From assembly GCF_938030685.1 (NCBI RefSeq), contig NZ_CALHHX010000054.1, positions 1 through 16,298 on the forward strand: DNA of 16,298 bases, written 5' to 3'. The notes beneath the pieces are model-generated. The model saw only the letters and a program-made list of their open reading frames with translations, did not search any database and had not been told where the DNA came from. This DNA is from an uncultured Campylobacter sp. (GTDB lineage: Bacteria > Campylobacterota > Campylobacteria > Campylobacterales > Campylobacteraceae). Of the stretch, positions 8,296-15,904 are shown piece after piece (the stretch's first letter is position 1; each line of letters begins with the position of its first letter). A program made the position numbers and the translations under genes.

Positions 8296-8480
8296 GGCTC
8301 ATTTGCGCTTTAACGATCTTTTTTACCGCCCTTTACGCGCTCATTGCGGTGCATTATGTAAGCTTTGATCGCGCAAAGGGCGAGCAGTGTCTGCAAAAGC
8401 TCGCGCGCGAGATAAAGGACGTGCGGCTCTCGAGCAGCTTTAAGAGCAAGGCCTACGCGGAGTTCGTCTATGATAAGTAA
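8292..8480 (+). CDS. Small single-pass membrane protein, unknown function
   Basis: This is a 62-residue protein with one N-terminal hydrophobic helix (about residues 4-22) and a short, charged, probably periplasmic tail with a single Cys at 33 and a serine-rich SSSFKS stretch. Its ATG overlaps the stop of the NosL gene by 4 nt (ATGA), and its end overlaps the permease gene by 11 nt. Composition and coupling argue that it is a real gene rather than a chance frame. I do not recognise a family. It may be a small subunit of the transporter that follows, but nothing in the sequence shows this. Confidence 0.7.
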   Translation: MRLICALTIFFTALYALIAVHYVSFDRAKGEQCLQKLAREIKDVRLSSSFKSKAYAEFVYDK

Positions 8481-9579
8481 AAACTTCATCGACTACTCCG
8501 TAACTCTGCTGCGAAAAGACAGAGCCGATCACGCTTTTAGCTTCGCGATCTTTGCATTTATCGTTTTTATTTTAAGCTCGGTGCTTTTCATCTCGGGCTC
8601 CATTCAAAACGATCTTGAAAAGGTCATCAAGCTTAGACCCGACATCGTCGTAGAAGCTCTACGCGCCGGCAAACGCGATCTGATGCACGACGGCTATATC
8701 TACGATATCTCCAAAATCGTGGGCGTCAGCGAAGTGCAGGGCGCCGTGGACGGGATGTATTACTTTGCTCAAAAGCGCGTTTGGTTTCATATTGTAGGCG
8801 ACGAAAGCCTGAGCGAAAACGAAATGATCGTAGGCGAGGGAGTAAAGGCGGCGATGGGCGAGTGGTACTACGAGGACGAGTTTCATTTTTTGACCGAGCA
8901 GCGCCTAATCGCGATTAAGATTAATAAAATTTCGCCGCACGAAAGCAGCATCGTCTCAAACGACGTGATCTATCTAAACCCCGTTACCGCGCGCGAGGTG
9001 CTAAGCCTCAAAGAGGGCGAATACACCAAGCTCTACGTAAGCGTGCCCAACCCCAACGAAGTAAGCGAAGTAGCGCTTAAGATCGTAAATTTATACCCCA
9101 ACACGGAAGCTCTTAGCGCGGAGGACGCGGTAGCCGAAGTGAGGCATCTGTATTATTACAAGGGCGGGATCTTTATGGTGCTTTACGCCGTGGCGATGAT
9201 CTCGTTTTTCATCTTGCTGAAAAATCAAATTTCGCTCGCATACGGAGAGAAAAAAAAGGAGATCGCGATCTTGCGCAGCATCGGCTTTTGTATAAAGGAC
9301 ATCATCGCGATGAAATTTATCCAAAATTTCATCGTCTCGCTAAGTGCGTATCTGCTCGGCGTCGCGGGCGCTTATGCTTATGTTTTTATCCTGGATGCGC
9401 CGCTTCTGCGCGATATATTCTTAGGCGGCGAGCTGCGAAATTTCATCACCTTCACGCCCGCGATAAATTTCAATATGCTCTTTTTGATCTTCGTCTTTAG
9501 CGTTATCCCGTTTTTGGCGTTCGTCATCATCCCTTCATGGCGCATCGCTATAGGCGATATGAGCGAGGCGGTCAAATGA
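8470..9579 (+). CDS. FtsX/MacB-type ABC transporter permease
   Basis: The 369-residue protein has the four-helix layout of the MacB/FtsX family: helix 1 at about 22-44, a large extracytoplasmic domain at about 45-230, then helices at about 232-250, 284-306 and 335-354. The cytoplasmic stretch KKKEIAILRSIGF (261-273) is the usual coupling region before helix 3. Such proteins do not form a classical import channel; they transmit ATPase motion to periplasmic partners or extrude substrates. The start at 8470 lies inside the preceding small gene. The ATPase gene begins in its stop codon (ATGA at 9576). The pairing with NosL-like proteins suggests copper handling or maturation of the reductase, but the substrate is unknown. 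Confidence 0.87.
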   Translation: MISKNFIDYSVTLLRKDRADHAFSFAIFAFIVFILSSVLFISGSIQNDLEKVIKLRPDIVVEALRAGKRDLMHDGYIYDISKIVGVSEVQGAVDGMYYFAQKRVWFHIVGDESLSENEMIVGEGVKAAMGEWYYEDEFHFLTEQRLIAIKINKISPHESSIVSNDVIYLNPVTAREVLSLKEGEYTKLYVSVPNPNEVSEVALKIVNLYPNTEALSAEDAVAEVRHLYYYKGGIFMVLYAVAMISFFILLKNQISLAYGEKKKEIAILRSIGFCIKDIIAMKFIQNFIVSLSAYLLGVAGAYAYVFILDAPLLRDIFLGGELRNFITFTPAINFNMLFLIFVFSVIPFLAFVIIPSWRIAIGDMSEAVK

Positions 9580-10253
9580 GCAAGATAGAGATTAAGCAGC
9601 TTTACAAAATTTACAATGAGGGCAGGGCGAATGAATTTCGCGCTTTGAAAAATATAAGCTTAAGCGTCGAAGAGGGGCAGATCGTAATCTTAAAAGGCGT
9701 TAGCGGCAGCGGTAAAAGCACGCTTCTATCCATCATAGGCGCGCTTTCTAAGCCTAGTAGCGGCGAGGTTTTAGTGGACGGCGCAAATGTCTCCAAGCTC
9801 GCCGATATCGAAAGCTCCGCGTATCGCCACAAAAAAATCGGTTTTATCTTTCAGTCTTTCAACCTGCTTGAGGCGCTTAGCGTTTATAAAAACGTCCTTG
9901 CGCCGCTTAGCCTTGAGCGGCTGAGCAGAGATGAGCTTGGCGCGCGCATAGATGAAGCGATGCAGATTGCCAATATCGCGCATAAAAAAGATCAGATCGT
10001 CTCCAGCCTTAGCGGCGGCGAGAAGCAGCGCTGCGCTATCGCTAGGGCGCTCGTGATGGGGCCGCAGATCATCTTGGCCGACGAGCCGACGGCAAATTTA
10101 GACAAACAAAACTCGCTCGGCTTTATCGAAATGCTTTCAAAGCTCAAAGAGCTTAAAAAGACCGTTTTGATCGCGACGCACGATATATTGTTCGATGAGC
10201 TAAGCTTCGTAGATCGATACGTGTTTTTAAAAGATGGAGAAATTTCAGCATGA
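9576..10253 (+). CDS. ABC transporter ATP-binding protein (MacB/LolD type)
   Basis: The 225-residue ATPase has Walker A GVSGSGKST (41-49), the Q-loop at Q93, the signature LSGGEKQR (145-152), Walker B IILADE (165-170) and the switch His202. The order and the IFQSFNLL stretch around the Q-loop are those of the MacB/LolD/FtsE branch, which pairs with FtsX-type permeases such as the one just upstream. I place the start at the ATG at 9576, giving a 4-nt overlap with the permease stop and a natural MSKIEIKQLYK beginning. An in-frame ATG at 9537 would add 13 residues that only echo the permease reading frame. The gene overlaps the next one by ATGA at 10250. Confidence 0.92.
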   Translation: MSKIEIKQLYKIYNEGRANEFRALKNISLSVEEGQIVILKGVSGSGKSTLLSIIGALSKPSSGEVLVDGANVSKLADIESSAYRHKKIGFIFQSFNLLEALSVYKNVLAPLSLERLSRDELGARIDEAMQIANIAHKKDQIVSSLSGGEKQRCAIARALVMGPQIILADEPTANLDKQNSLGFIEMLSKLKELKKTVLIATHDILFDELSFVDRYVFLKDGEISA

Positions 10254-11203
10254 GCGTATTTTTATCGGGTAGCGTGATCGCGTTTTTGGCCGTAGAGCTG
10301 ATCGTAATAACGCTGATGGCGATCTCGCAGTTTCACATCGTGCGGATTATGCGCTACTGGGACTTTAGCGCCACCTCAAATTTACAATACGCCCTGGAGA
10401 AAAGAAACTATCTCATCAACACCATTTTGTTCTTCACGATAGCGTGCAAGATCATTTTGTTTATATTTTTTGCGCTTTGCCTGAACGAGCTCTCTTCGGT
10501 CGTGCCGGGCGCGATGTGCTCCGCAGGCGTCGTGGGCTCGAACCGCTACGGCAACATCCTGCTGCTTTTAAAAATTTTACTGATCTTCGGCTTTGGGCTC
10601 TGGCTTATTTTAAACAGCCTCGATCTTAAAGCGGGCAAATTTCCCTATCTAAAGCGCAAATACCTGATCTTTACCATCCTTTTTACGGGCGTTTTGGCGG
10701 AGTTTGTTTTAGAAATTCTATTTTTTACCAATATCCCGCTGCGCGTGCCGGTGTTTTGCTGCTCGGTCGTATTTCGCGCGCCGAAGCTTCCGTTCGGCTA
10801 CACGCAGGCGCTTTTGGCGACCTTTTTCTACGCGATATTGGGCGCCATTTTGATCTTAAATTTCTTAAAGCAGTCGATGGCGAGCTTTGCTTTAAATTTG
10901 CTCTTTTTGTTCGTCGCATACTACGCGATCACCTATTTTTTCGGGCTTTACGTTTACGAGCAGCCCAATCACAAATGCCCGTATTGCATGCTTTTGAAGG
11001 ATTATTACTTCGTCGGCTATGCGATTTGGGGCTCGCTGTTTTTGGGTATATTTTTCGGCATCGTGCCGTTTTTAACGGAGCTCATTACTAAGCGCGCCTA
11101 TACCCACCTGCTTAAATACTCCTCGTTCTGGCTTATTCTAAACGCGCTCATCTGCAGCGCCTACGTCGTCAAATACTACTTCGTGCGGGGTGCGCTGCTA
11201 TGA
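10250..11203 (+). CDS. Multi-pass membrane protein with HxCPYC motif, unknown function
   Basis: The 317-residue protein has about eight hydrophobic segments, near 8-28, 55-77, 103-122, 138-160, 186-205, 213-234, 255-276 and 292-311. Its striking feature is a set of cysteines near the segment ends: C90 in PGAMCSAGV, C170-C171 in VFCCSVVF, and H241/C243/C246 in PNHKCPYCML. These could form a metal or thiol relay across the membrane. It is encoded between the ABC ATPase and a NosL-like protein with 4-nt overlaps on both sides, so it is probably part of the same machine. I do not recognise a named family. DsbB- or VKOR-like chemistry is possible because of the CXXC, but the cysteine spacing does not clearly match either. 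Confidence 0.8.
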   Translation: MSVFLSGSVIAFLAVELIVITLMAISQFHIVRIMRYWDFSATSNLQYALEKRNYLINTILFFTIACKIILFIFFALCLNELSSVVPGAMCSAGVVGSNRYGNILLLLKILLIFGFGLWLILNSLDLKAGKFPYLKRKYLIFTILFTGVLAEFVLEILFFTNIPLRVPVFCCSVVFRAPKLPFGYTQALLATFFYAILGAILILNFLKQSMASFALNLLFLFVAYYAITYFFGLYVYEQPNHKCPYCMLLKDYYFVGYAIWGSLFLGIFFGIVPFLTELITKRAYTHLLKYSSFWLILNALICSAYVVKYYFVRGALL

Positions 11204-11709
11204 TTAAGAAAATTTTTGCCGCGGTTTTGCTCGCCTGCGTGATGGGGCTGCTCATATCGTCTATGGATATAGCCGAATCCAAAATTTCCGTGCGCCACGG
11301 CAACACGGATAAGCAGCCGCTGCAGATCGAATTCGGCAAATATCTATGTCACGAGAGCGGCACGGTGATAAACGATCTGTACAACACCGCTCAGGCCGTT
11401 ATGCCAAACGGCGATACATATTTTTTCAACGACATCGCAAACGTCTTCATGTGGCTGATGCGGCAAAAAGACAAAGATGAGATCGTGGTGTGGGTTTATT
11501 CGCAAGACACCGAAAAATACATCATCGCCAAGGACGCCTGGTACTCGCGCGTCGAGATCACGCCGATGGGCTACGGCTTTGGGGCGTATGAGTTTCACAA
11601 CTACGGCAGGAGCGACTACTACTACGACGAGATCGTGCTGTGCGCCGCTCGCGGCGAGACGCTGCTAAATCCGCTCATCAACATCCTGCTATCTGAAAAT
11701 AAAATTTAG
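11200..11709 (+). CDS. Membrane-anchored, diverged NosL-like protein
   Basis: The 169-residue protein begins with one hydrophobic segment (about 4-21) that may anchor it. The rest resembles NosL without its copper motif. AQAVMPNGDTYFFNDIANVFMWL (62-84) matches the family pattern of a substrate strand followed by FDD and a helix. YIIAKDAWYSR then TPMGYGFGAYEF (107-132) matches the family's W-I-D-A...TPMG.G..AF ending. At the place of CxxCGM there is LCHESGTVI, keeping Cys50 and Gly54 but losing the second Cys and the Met. It overlaps the membrane protein gene upstream by 4 nt and ends the operon. The NosL assignment rests on these remote patterns. It may be a low-affinity or partner form that receives copper from the two-domain NosL. 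Confidence 0.7.
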   Translation: MIKKIFAAVLLACVMGLLISSMDIAESKISVRHGNTDKQPLQIEFGKYLCHESGTVINDLYNTAQAVMPNGDTYFFNDIANVFMWLMRQKDKDEIVVWVYSQDTEKYIIAKDAWYSRVEITPMGYGFGAYEFHNYGRSDYYYDEIVLCAARGETLLNPLINILLSENKI

Positions 11710-11840
11710 CCTCGCGGCATATCGGAAAATAAAATTTAGTCCCGCTATGGATGGGAAATAAAATTTAACCCTACGGTGGATATGAAATAAAATTTAGCCG
11801 TGCGGCAGTAGAAAATAAAATTTAACTCCGCAGCGGGCGC
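11695..11840 (+). repeat. Five tandem copies of a 27-30 bp unit, starting in the gene end
   Basis: Units start at 11695, 11725, 11755, 11784 and 11811. Each begins GAAAATAAAATTTA or GAAATAAAATTTA and continues with a variable part rich in CCG and CGG. The first copy supplies the last four codons and TAG of the upstream gene (Glu-Asn-Lys-Ile-stop). The copies are therefore duplications of the gene's 3' end that have since drifted. They abut directly, without spacers. Confidence 0.8.
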
Positions 11841-12392
11841 GACTTGTCGCAGATACAGCTCGTCGATTAAATTTTTACTCATGTCTATCGTTTTTATTAA
11901 TTTTACCCGCTCTCGCTACTTTCGTTAAATTTAGCTCACGTCCGAGTTTGCGTTCGCTCGCAATTATTAAATTTGCTCGTATTTGCCCAAGCTCGCGCCC
12001 ATTCGTATTCATTGAAATTTAGCCCGCATTCGCTCATCAAGATAGCCTAAATTCAGCCTGTATCGGCTTACTATTGTTAAATTTACCCGTCTATGTCCAA
12101 ACTCTCACTCGTCCGCTCTTATGGAATTTAGCTCGCATTTGCCTGGGCTCACACCGACTTGCTCGTTAAATTTGACCCACCCGCATCGCCGACCAGTTTA
12201 AAATTTTAAACCGTATTCGCTCGTTAAATTTTATGCGGTTTTCGGCGTGAGGCGCGAAAATTATCGCCTTTAAAATGTGAAATTTACACCCCTACGCCGT
12301 CTTGCCATAGAATTAAAAAATGTCTAATTCGATCCAAATTAAAACGCTTGGCTCAAAATTCGGTGCCACCGAAATTTATCGTTACCTTTCTA
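11841..12392. other. Gene-free stretch with decayed AAATTTAGC-type repeats
   Basis: No frame of useful length is open on either strand. Further degenerate copies of an AAATTTAGC(C/T)CGCATTCGC-like unit begin near 11867, 11897, 11925, 11967, 12013, 12047, 12077, 12123, 12166 and 12224. Many steps are about 30 or 42-46 bp, so this looks like an old continuation of the repeat block at 11695. A perfect 16-bp palindrome, GTTTAAAATTTTAAAC, lies at 12196-12211. A weak hairpin (AGGCG/CGCCT) lies at 12250-12269. AAATTT is common in these genomes, so part of the pattern may be background. Confidence 0.5.
12355..12377 (-). terminator. Probable terminator of the autotransporter gene
   Basis: Read on the - strand, TTCGGT (12373-12368) and ACCGAA (12364-12359) form a 6-bp stem with a GGC loop, followed at once by TTTT (12358-12355). 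The stem can extend by AAA/TTT after one mismatch. It lies 19 nt beyond the stop at 12393, a good place for a Rho-independent terminator, although the U-tract is short. Confidence 0.5.
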
Positions 12393-12695
12393 CTAAAATT
12401 CCAGTCTAAATCTTAGTCCTATGCCGTTAGATTTAATATCGCTTCCATATGCTCCGACGTAGGAGAGCTTAAGCGTAGCACGGCTTGAAAGAGACGCCTC
12501 GATTCCTGCTTCGGCAGTCGTTAGGTTTTGCAACTTCTCACCTTTTAGCTGCGTACCACCTAGCCCGTTTACGTATAAATAAGCCTGCGGCTGCTTATCC
12601 GAAAAGAAGCGATTATATGCCACGTCTGCACTTGCTCTTAAACCTACTCCGCCGATTCTAAACGGAACGCTAGGTTTTATACCAATGCTTACGGC
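12393..12695 (-). pseudogene. Detached C-terminal barrel end of the autotransporter (out of frame)
   Basis: Reading from GCC at 12695, this frame gives 100 residues starting AVSIGIKPSVPFRIGGVGLR and ending GLRFRLEF. The terminal Phe and alternating hydrophobic residues are those of the last strands of an outer-membrane beta-barrel. It continues the 997-residue frame upstream. Removing one A at about 12696 joins the two as ...NKTRNL-AVSIG..., giving 1089 residues. There is no ribosome site or signal for separate translation, although a GTG at 12623 could open a shorter frame. Without this part the barrel lacks its closing strands and its C-terminal assembly signal. Confidence 0.85.
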
Positions 12696-15663
12696 TTAAA
12701 TTTCGCGTTTTGTTTTCAATGCGAATCAAAGAGTTGCTGACGTTATCTATTTTCGTGCGAGTATGCGAAACACCAGCGTAGGGTTCTACACTAAAGCTGT
12801 CCGCGTTGCTAAAACCCATATAAGAAACCTGTGCGAATGCACTTAAACTAGAGGCATTTGAGCCTACATATTCGTAAGCTATAGGCGAAACCGATGAGAT
12901 TAGCTTTCTATCTCGATCATATTTCGAATATATTGCACCGAAGCTAAATTTAACGGGTTCAAAACCGATGTCGGAATAAATTCCGCTATGAAAATCCTTG
13001 CTTTTGACCTCCTTGGTGCCGCTTATTTTATCGTCCGTACGCCCTGCGCCTACAAATACACCGACGCTTGAACTATCGCCGATTAAAGAGTCAATACCGA
13101 TTAAATTTACGAACGAATCGGAATGCAATTTGCCAATACCGGTATCTTTATCAGATTTAATTCGATTTGTGCCCGAAAAGATCCAAAATCTAGTGTCTTT
13201 ATCAATATTTACGGCATTCGCGCCACCTCTATTTTTAACGACGCTTGCCATCATTATGGAATTTATCGCGGAATTATTTGCCGCAGCAAATTCAGCATCA
13301 TTTGCGAACGCGCTATAATACTCTCGCGCTTGAGCATGGTTTGAGCCTAAAATTTGCGTATAAATTTCGCTGCCGCGATTAGCGACGAGTAGATCTGCGA
13401 ATGCCCTTTGCGAAGAGCTTAGTGCAAAATCTTGCATACTCGTTCCACTTTGGATCGAAAGGCGTAAATTTGAGCCACTCGCCTCCTCTTTGCTCGTTTT
13501 GAAAAACGCATAGCTATCCTGAGTGCTTGCTAAATTTGCACCGCTAAATGTGCCCGTGGCGGTTAAAATTTTCTTAGAGCCGGGGTTGTCGACGAGGTTT
13601 TGAAGATCGCTAGTATTAACTTGCCCTGCTCTTAGTAATGAGCCTTGTTTAAAGCTCAAATTTAGATTATTCACGCCATCATTTACTACGAATGCACCAC
13701 CGCTATTGATTGTTGCTTTTACGGTGGTTGCATCGCTTGCCTTGCTCACGCTTCGCCAGCCGTTCCTTTCAGGTACCCTATATACTGCAGAGTGCAAAAT
13801 TTCAAGTTCGCCGCCATTTTGTACATCGATATGTTTGCTTTTACCGATTGATTGATTGAGCGCCGAAATTTTGCCACCATAGATAGTGGTAATTCCGGTG
13901 AAAGTGTTGTCGCCCGTAAGTGTTAAGGTGCCGTTGCCTCTTTTGATGAGCGCACCCTCATAGCCCTGTGCGGCCCGCTCGGTTCTCGCCTTCTCTCTTG
14001 CGGTCTCAAAAGTAAGCTCAGCTTTTTCCTCTGGGCTTAAATTTTGTTTTGAAGCAAGGATGGCTTTTCTTGCTGCCCAAACGGCTGCTTCGTTTTGATC
14101 CTCGATTTTTCTAAATTTGATAGCTTTATCAGATATATCGTTGCTCCATATATCGTCTTGATCCATAGTAATGTCGAAATTTCCTAAAAATTGCCCAGGA
14201 CCAAACATTGCTTTGCCAAGGTCTAAGATGCCCCAGCCCCAGACTTTGCTTGGTACGCCGAGCCCATCACTGCCCCAGCGCTCCAAAGGTTGCCCTTCGT
14301 GACCTGCTCTAAGCGTCGTTTGTCTTGCTGTAGTAAGCATCGTATCGCGAACCTGTGCCGCATTCATATATGGATAGCGCTGGAATATGACACCTAACGC
14401 ACCGCTTACATGTGGAGCCGCCATAGAGGTACCACCCCAGCTAGCGTATGAAGCCTTTTTAGTTTTTAGATTGACGGTGGAGGAGTAAATATCTGCAGCG
14501 GGTGCAGCGATCGTCCACCATTTGGAATTTCCTGCGAGATTAAATCTCTGTGCATCACTTACTTCGCCGTTTGCGTTACTGCCGTTAGGATAACCCCAAG
14601 TACCATTTTGTCCCGTGACATTTACCCAGTATTTTTCTGCATCAGGCCTGAAATACGGCAAGGCTGCACGTGTAAAAGACTCCGCCATAAGGCTTCTATT
14701 CCCTGCCGTAAAGACTTGAATGACCTGCCTTTTGACCGCTACTTCGTATGCGGCGTCTATGAAGCTTTTCTCGCCTTTAGTAACAAACTGATAGTAAGCT
14801 TTTTTAGCTGCGTTTAAGTCTTTTAGATACATATGATCTTTAGCGTTGTTAGTTTCAGTAACACTGATAGTATCTCTGATGTTCGTATTGTATTCGTTTA
14901 TATGCCTTAAGCCGGAGGATGGTTTATAGCCCGTAGCGCCCGAGTAAGCGGAATTTACCTTTCTATTTGACCCCCAACTATTATTGATTACCCTAACGCC
15001 TGCATCAGCAAGCGCGTTGTAACCTTTTAGAAAAAAATTGTAATCCTGATTCGGTCCGTAAGTCATACCATCGTTGCCGCCTGTATTTGCGGAGTATAAA
15101 TTCGACTTATACGCTACACCGTGCATTCCGTTGCCGTCCCTGCTTGCAGCCATAGTACCGCTCACATGCGTACCGTGGCTATCATTTACGCCTGCTTGCC
15201 ACGAGCCATCGATGTCGAATTTTTCGCCCTTTTTAAATTCACCCTTATTGGTCTCGTCGTATTCACTGCTTGAACCTACTTTAAAGGGTGAATTGCCATA
15301 TTTAGTATCGGGATACCTCATTCCGTCTTTATCATATACGCCACTGCTTTTTACAATATTTATCCTTCCGCCTCCAAATTCTGGGTGGCTAAGCAGTACG
15401 CCCGAGTCCATAACGCCGATTTTTACGCCACTACCGTCAAAGCCTAGCGCATAAGCCGTAGAAGCATTCATTGAGGTTAAACCCCAATCTTTTTTATATT
15501 CGTCACTCTCCCAGCTACTAGTATTACCGAGTATTCCCGTTTCAGTATAGGCGCCTAGACAAGTACCCGATAGCAGCAAACATACCGCTATGGATAGCGT
15601 AGGTAGGTTTAAACGCTCTTTGCAGTGCAAATTTGTAAATTTCGATGTTAGATCGCAATTCAT
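12670..15663 (-). CDS. Subtilisin-type serine protease autotransporter, frameshifted near its end
   Basis: The 997-residue frame begins with a signal peptide (hydrophobic part about 20-38). A peptidase S8 passenger with all key residues follows: Asp86 in VMDSG, His163 in SHGTHVSG, Asn322 in TAGN and Ser413 in GTSMAAPHVSG. A charged helical linker (about 520-570) leads to an autotransporter-associated beta-strand stretch (GNGTLTLTGDNTFTG, 577-591) and further beta-helix-like sequence. The translocator barrel begins at about 824 (FWIFSGTNRIKS). The frame then shifts after Leu989, and the last eight residues (SRKHWYKT) are spurious. Intact members of this type (NalP-like) export the protease to the surface and may cut other surface proteins. 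AAAGGA lies 5 nt upstream of the ATG. Base composition looks more AT-rich than the mcc cluster, which may hint at separate acquisition. Whether the break is real or a read error cannot be told here. Confidence 0.9.
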   Translation of the reverse strand: MNCDLTSKFTNLHCKERLNLPTLSIAVCLLLSGTCLGAYTETGILGNTSSWESDEYKKDWGLTSMNASTAYALGFDGSGVKIGVMDSGVLLSHPEFGGGRINIVKSSGVYDKDGMRYPDTKYGNSPFKVGSSSEYDETNKGEFKKGEKFDIDGSWQAGVNDSHGTHVSGTMAASRDGNGMHGVAYKSNLYSANTGGNDGMTYGPNQDYNFFLKGYNALADAGVRVINNSWGSNRKVNSAYSGATGYKPSSGLRHINEYNTNIRDTISVTETNNAKDHMYLKDLNAAKKAYYQFVTKGEKSFIDAAYEVAVKRQVIQVFTAGNRSLMAESFTRAALPYFRPDAEKYWVNVTGQNGTWGYPNGSNANGEVSDAQRFNLAGNSKWWTIAAPAADIYSSTVNLKTKKASYASWGGTSMAAPHVSGALGVIFQRYPYMNAAQVRDTMLTTARQTTLRAGHEGQPLERWGSDGLGVPSKVWGWGILDLGKAMFGPGQFLGNFDITMDQDDIWSNDISDKAIKFRKIEDQNEAAVWAARKAILASKQNLSPEEKAELTFETAREKARTERAAQGYEGALIKRGNGTLTLTGDNTFTGITTIYGGKISALNQSIGKSKHIDVQNGGELEILHSAVYRVPERNGWRSVSKASDATTVKATINSGGAFVVNDGVNNLNLSFKQGSLLRAGQVNTSDLQNLVDNPGSKKILTATGTFSGANLASTQDSYAFFKTSKEEASGSNLRLSIQSGTSMQDFALSSSQRAFADLLVANRGSEIYTQILGSNHAQAREYYSAFANDAEFAAANNSAINSIMMASVVKNRGGANAVNIDKDTRFWIFSGTNRIKSDKDTGIGKLHSDSFVNLIGIDSLIGDSSSVGVFVGAGRTDDKISGTKEVKSKDFHSGIYSDIGFEPVKFSFGAIYSKYDRDRKLISSVSPIAYEYVGSNASSLSAFAQVSYMGFSNADSFSVEPYAGVSHTRTKIDNVSNSLIRIENKTRNLSRKHWYKT

Positions 15664-15760
15664 AGGTATCCTTTCGTAAAAAATTTATTTAATTATACAT
15701 TGCTTAAAATTAAATATTAATTATTATAAATAAGAAATTTCAATTACAAATTTTAGATAA
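15664..15760 (-). promoter_or_regulatory. Candidate promoter region of the autotransporter gene
   Basis: On the - strand two TATAAT boxes occur, at 15697-15692 (29 bp before the start codon) and at 15728-15723. The second has a TTGTAA-like box at 15749-15744, 15 bp upstream. The region is very AT-rich. Campylobacter promoters often lack a -35 box, so either could be used. Confidence 0.35.
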
Positions 15761-15868
15761 TACCAGAAGGAATGAGCTTGCGTAAGTTAAACTTTTTATA
15801 TATTACGGCATATAAAACAAATACTCAACAAATAAATTTATATCAATACGGGCGCCGAAATTTTAAGC
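15761..15868. other. Rest of the divergent intergenic region
   Basis: This is AT-rich sequence between the two divergent promoters. I see no gene, no RNA gene and no clear terminator. One GGCGCC palindrome lies at 15851-15856. Confidence 0.4.
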
Positions 15869-15874
15869 TATAAT
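15869..15874 (+). promoter_or_regulatory. -10 box (GCTATAAT) for the rightmost gene
   Basis: TATAAT preceded by GC fits the Campylobacter sigma-70 -10 pattern and lies 30 bp before the ATG at 15905. There is no obvious -35 box. Identical GGCGCC palindromes flank it at 15851-15856 and 15875-15880. Confidence 0.55.
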
Positions 15875-15904
15875 GGCGCCAAATTCCACATCAAAGGAGC
15901 AAAA

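Noticed and set aside
9537..9575. Earlier ATG at 9537 for the ABC ATPase
   Set aside because: It would overlap the permease by 43 nt and add residues without family similarity. ATG 9576 gives the same ATGA overlap as the neighbours.
11695..12240. A CRISPR array
   Set aside because: The units are adjacent and degenerate, there are no unique spacers of constant length, and no cas genes are seen.
12250..12270. Terminator of the mcc transcript
   Set aside because: The stem is only five or six pairs with a ten-base loop and a poor T-run, and it lies more than 500 bp past the last gene.
12393..12623. An independent 76-residue gene starting at GTG 12623
   Set aside because: Its sequence is the end of an autotransporter barrel, it continues upstream in frame to 12695, and it has no signal peptide.
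12998..15454. Several + strand frames of 69-126 codons opposite the autotransporter
   Set aside because: They lie antisense to conserved protease and barrel sequence and show no domain, signal or ribosome site.
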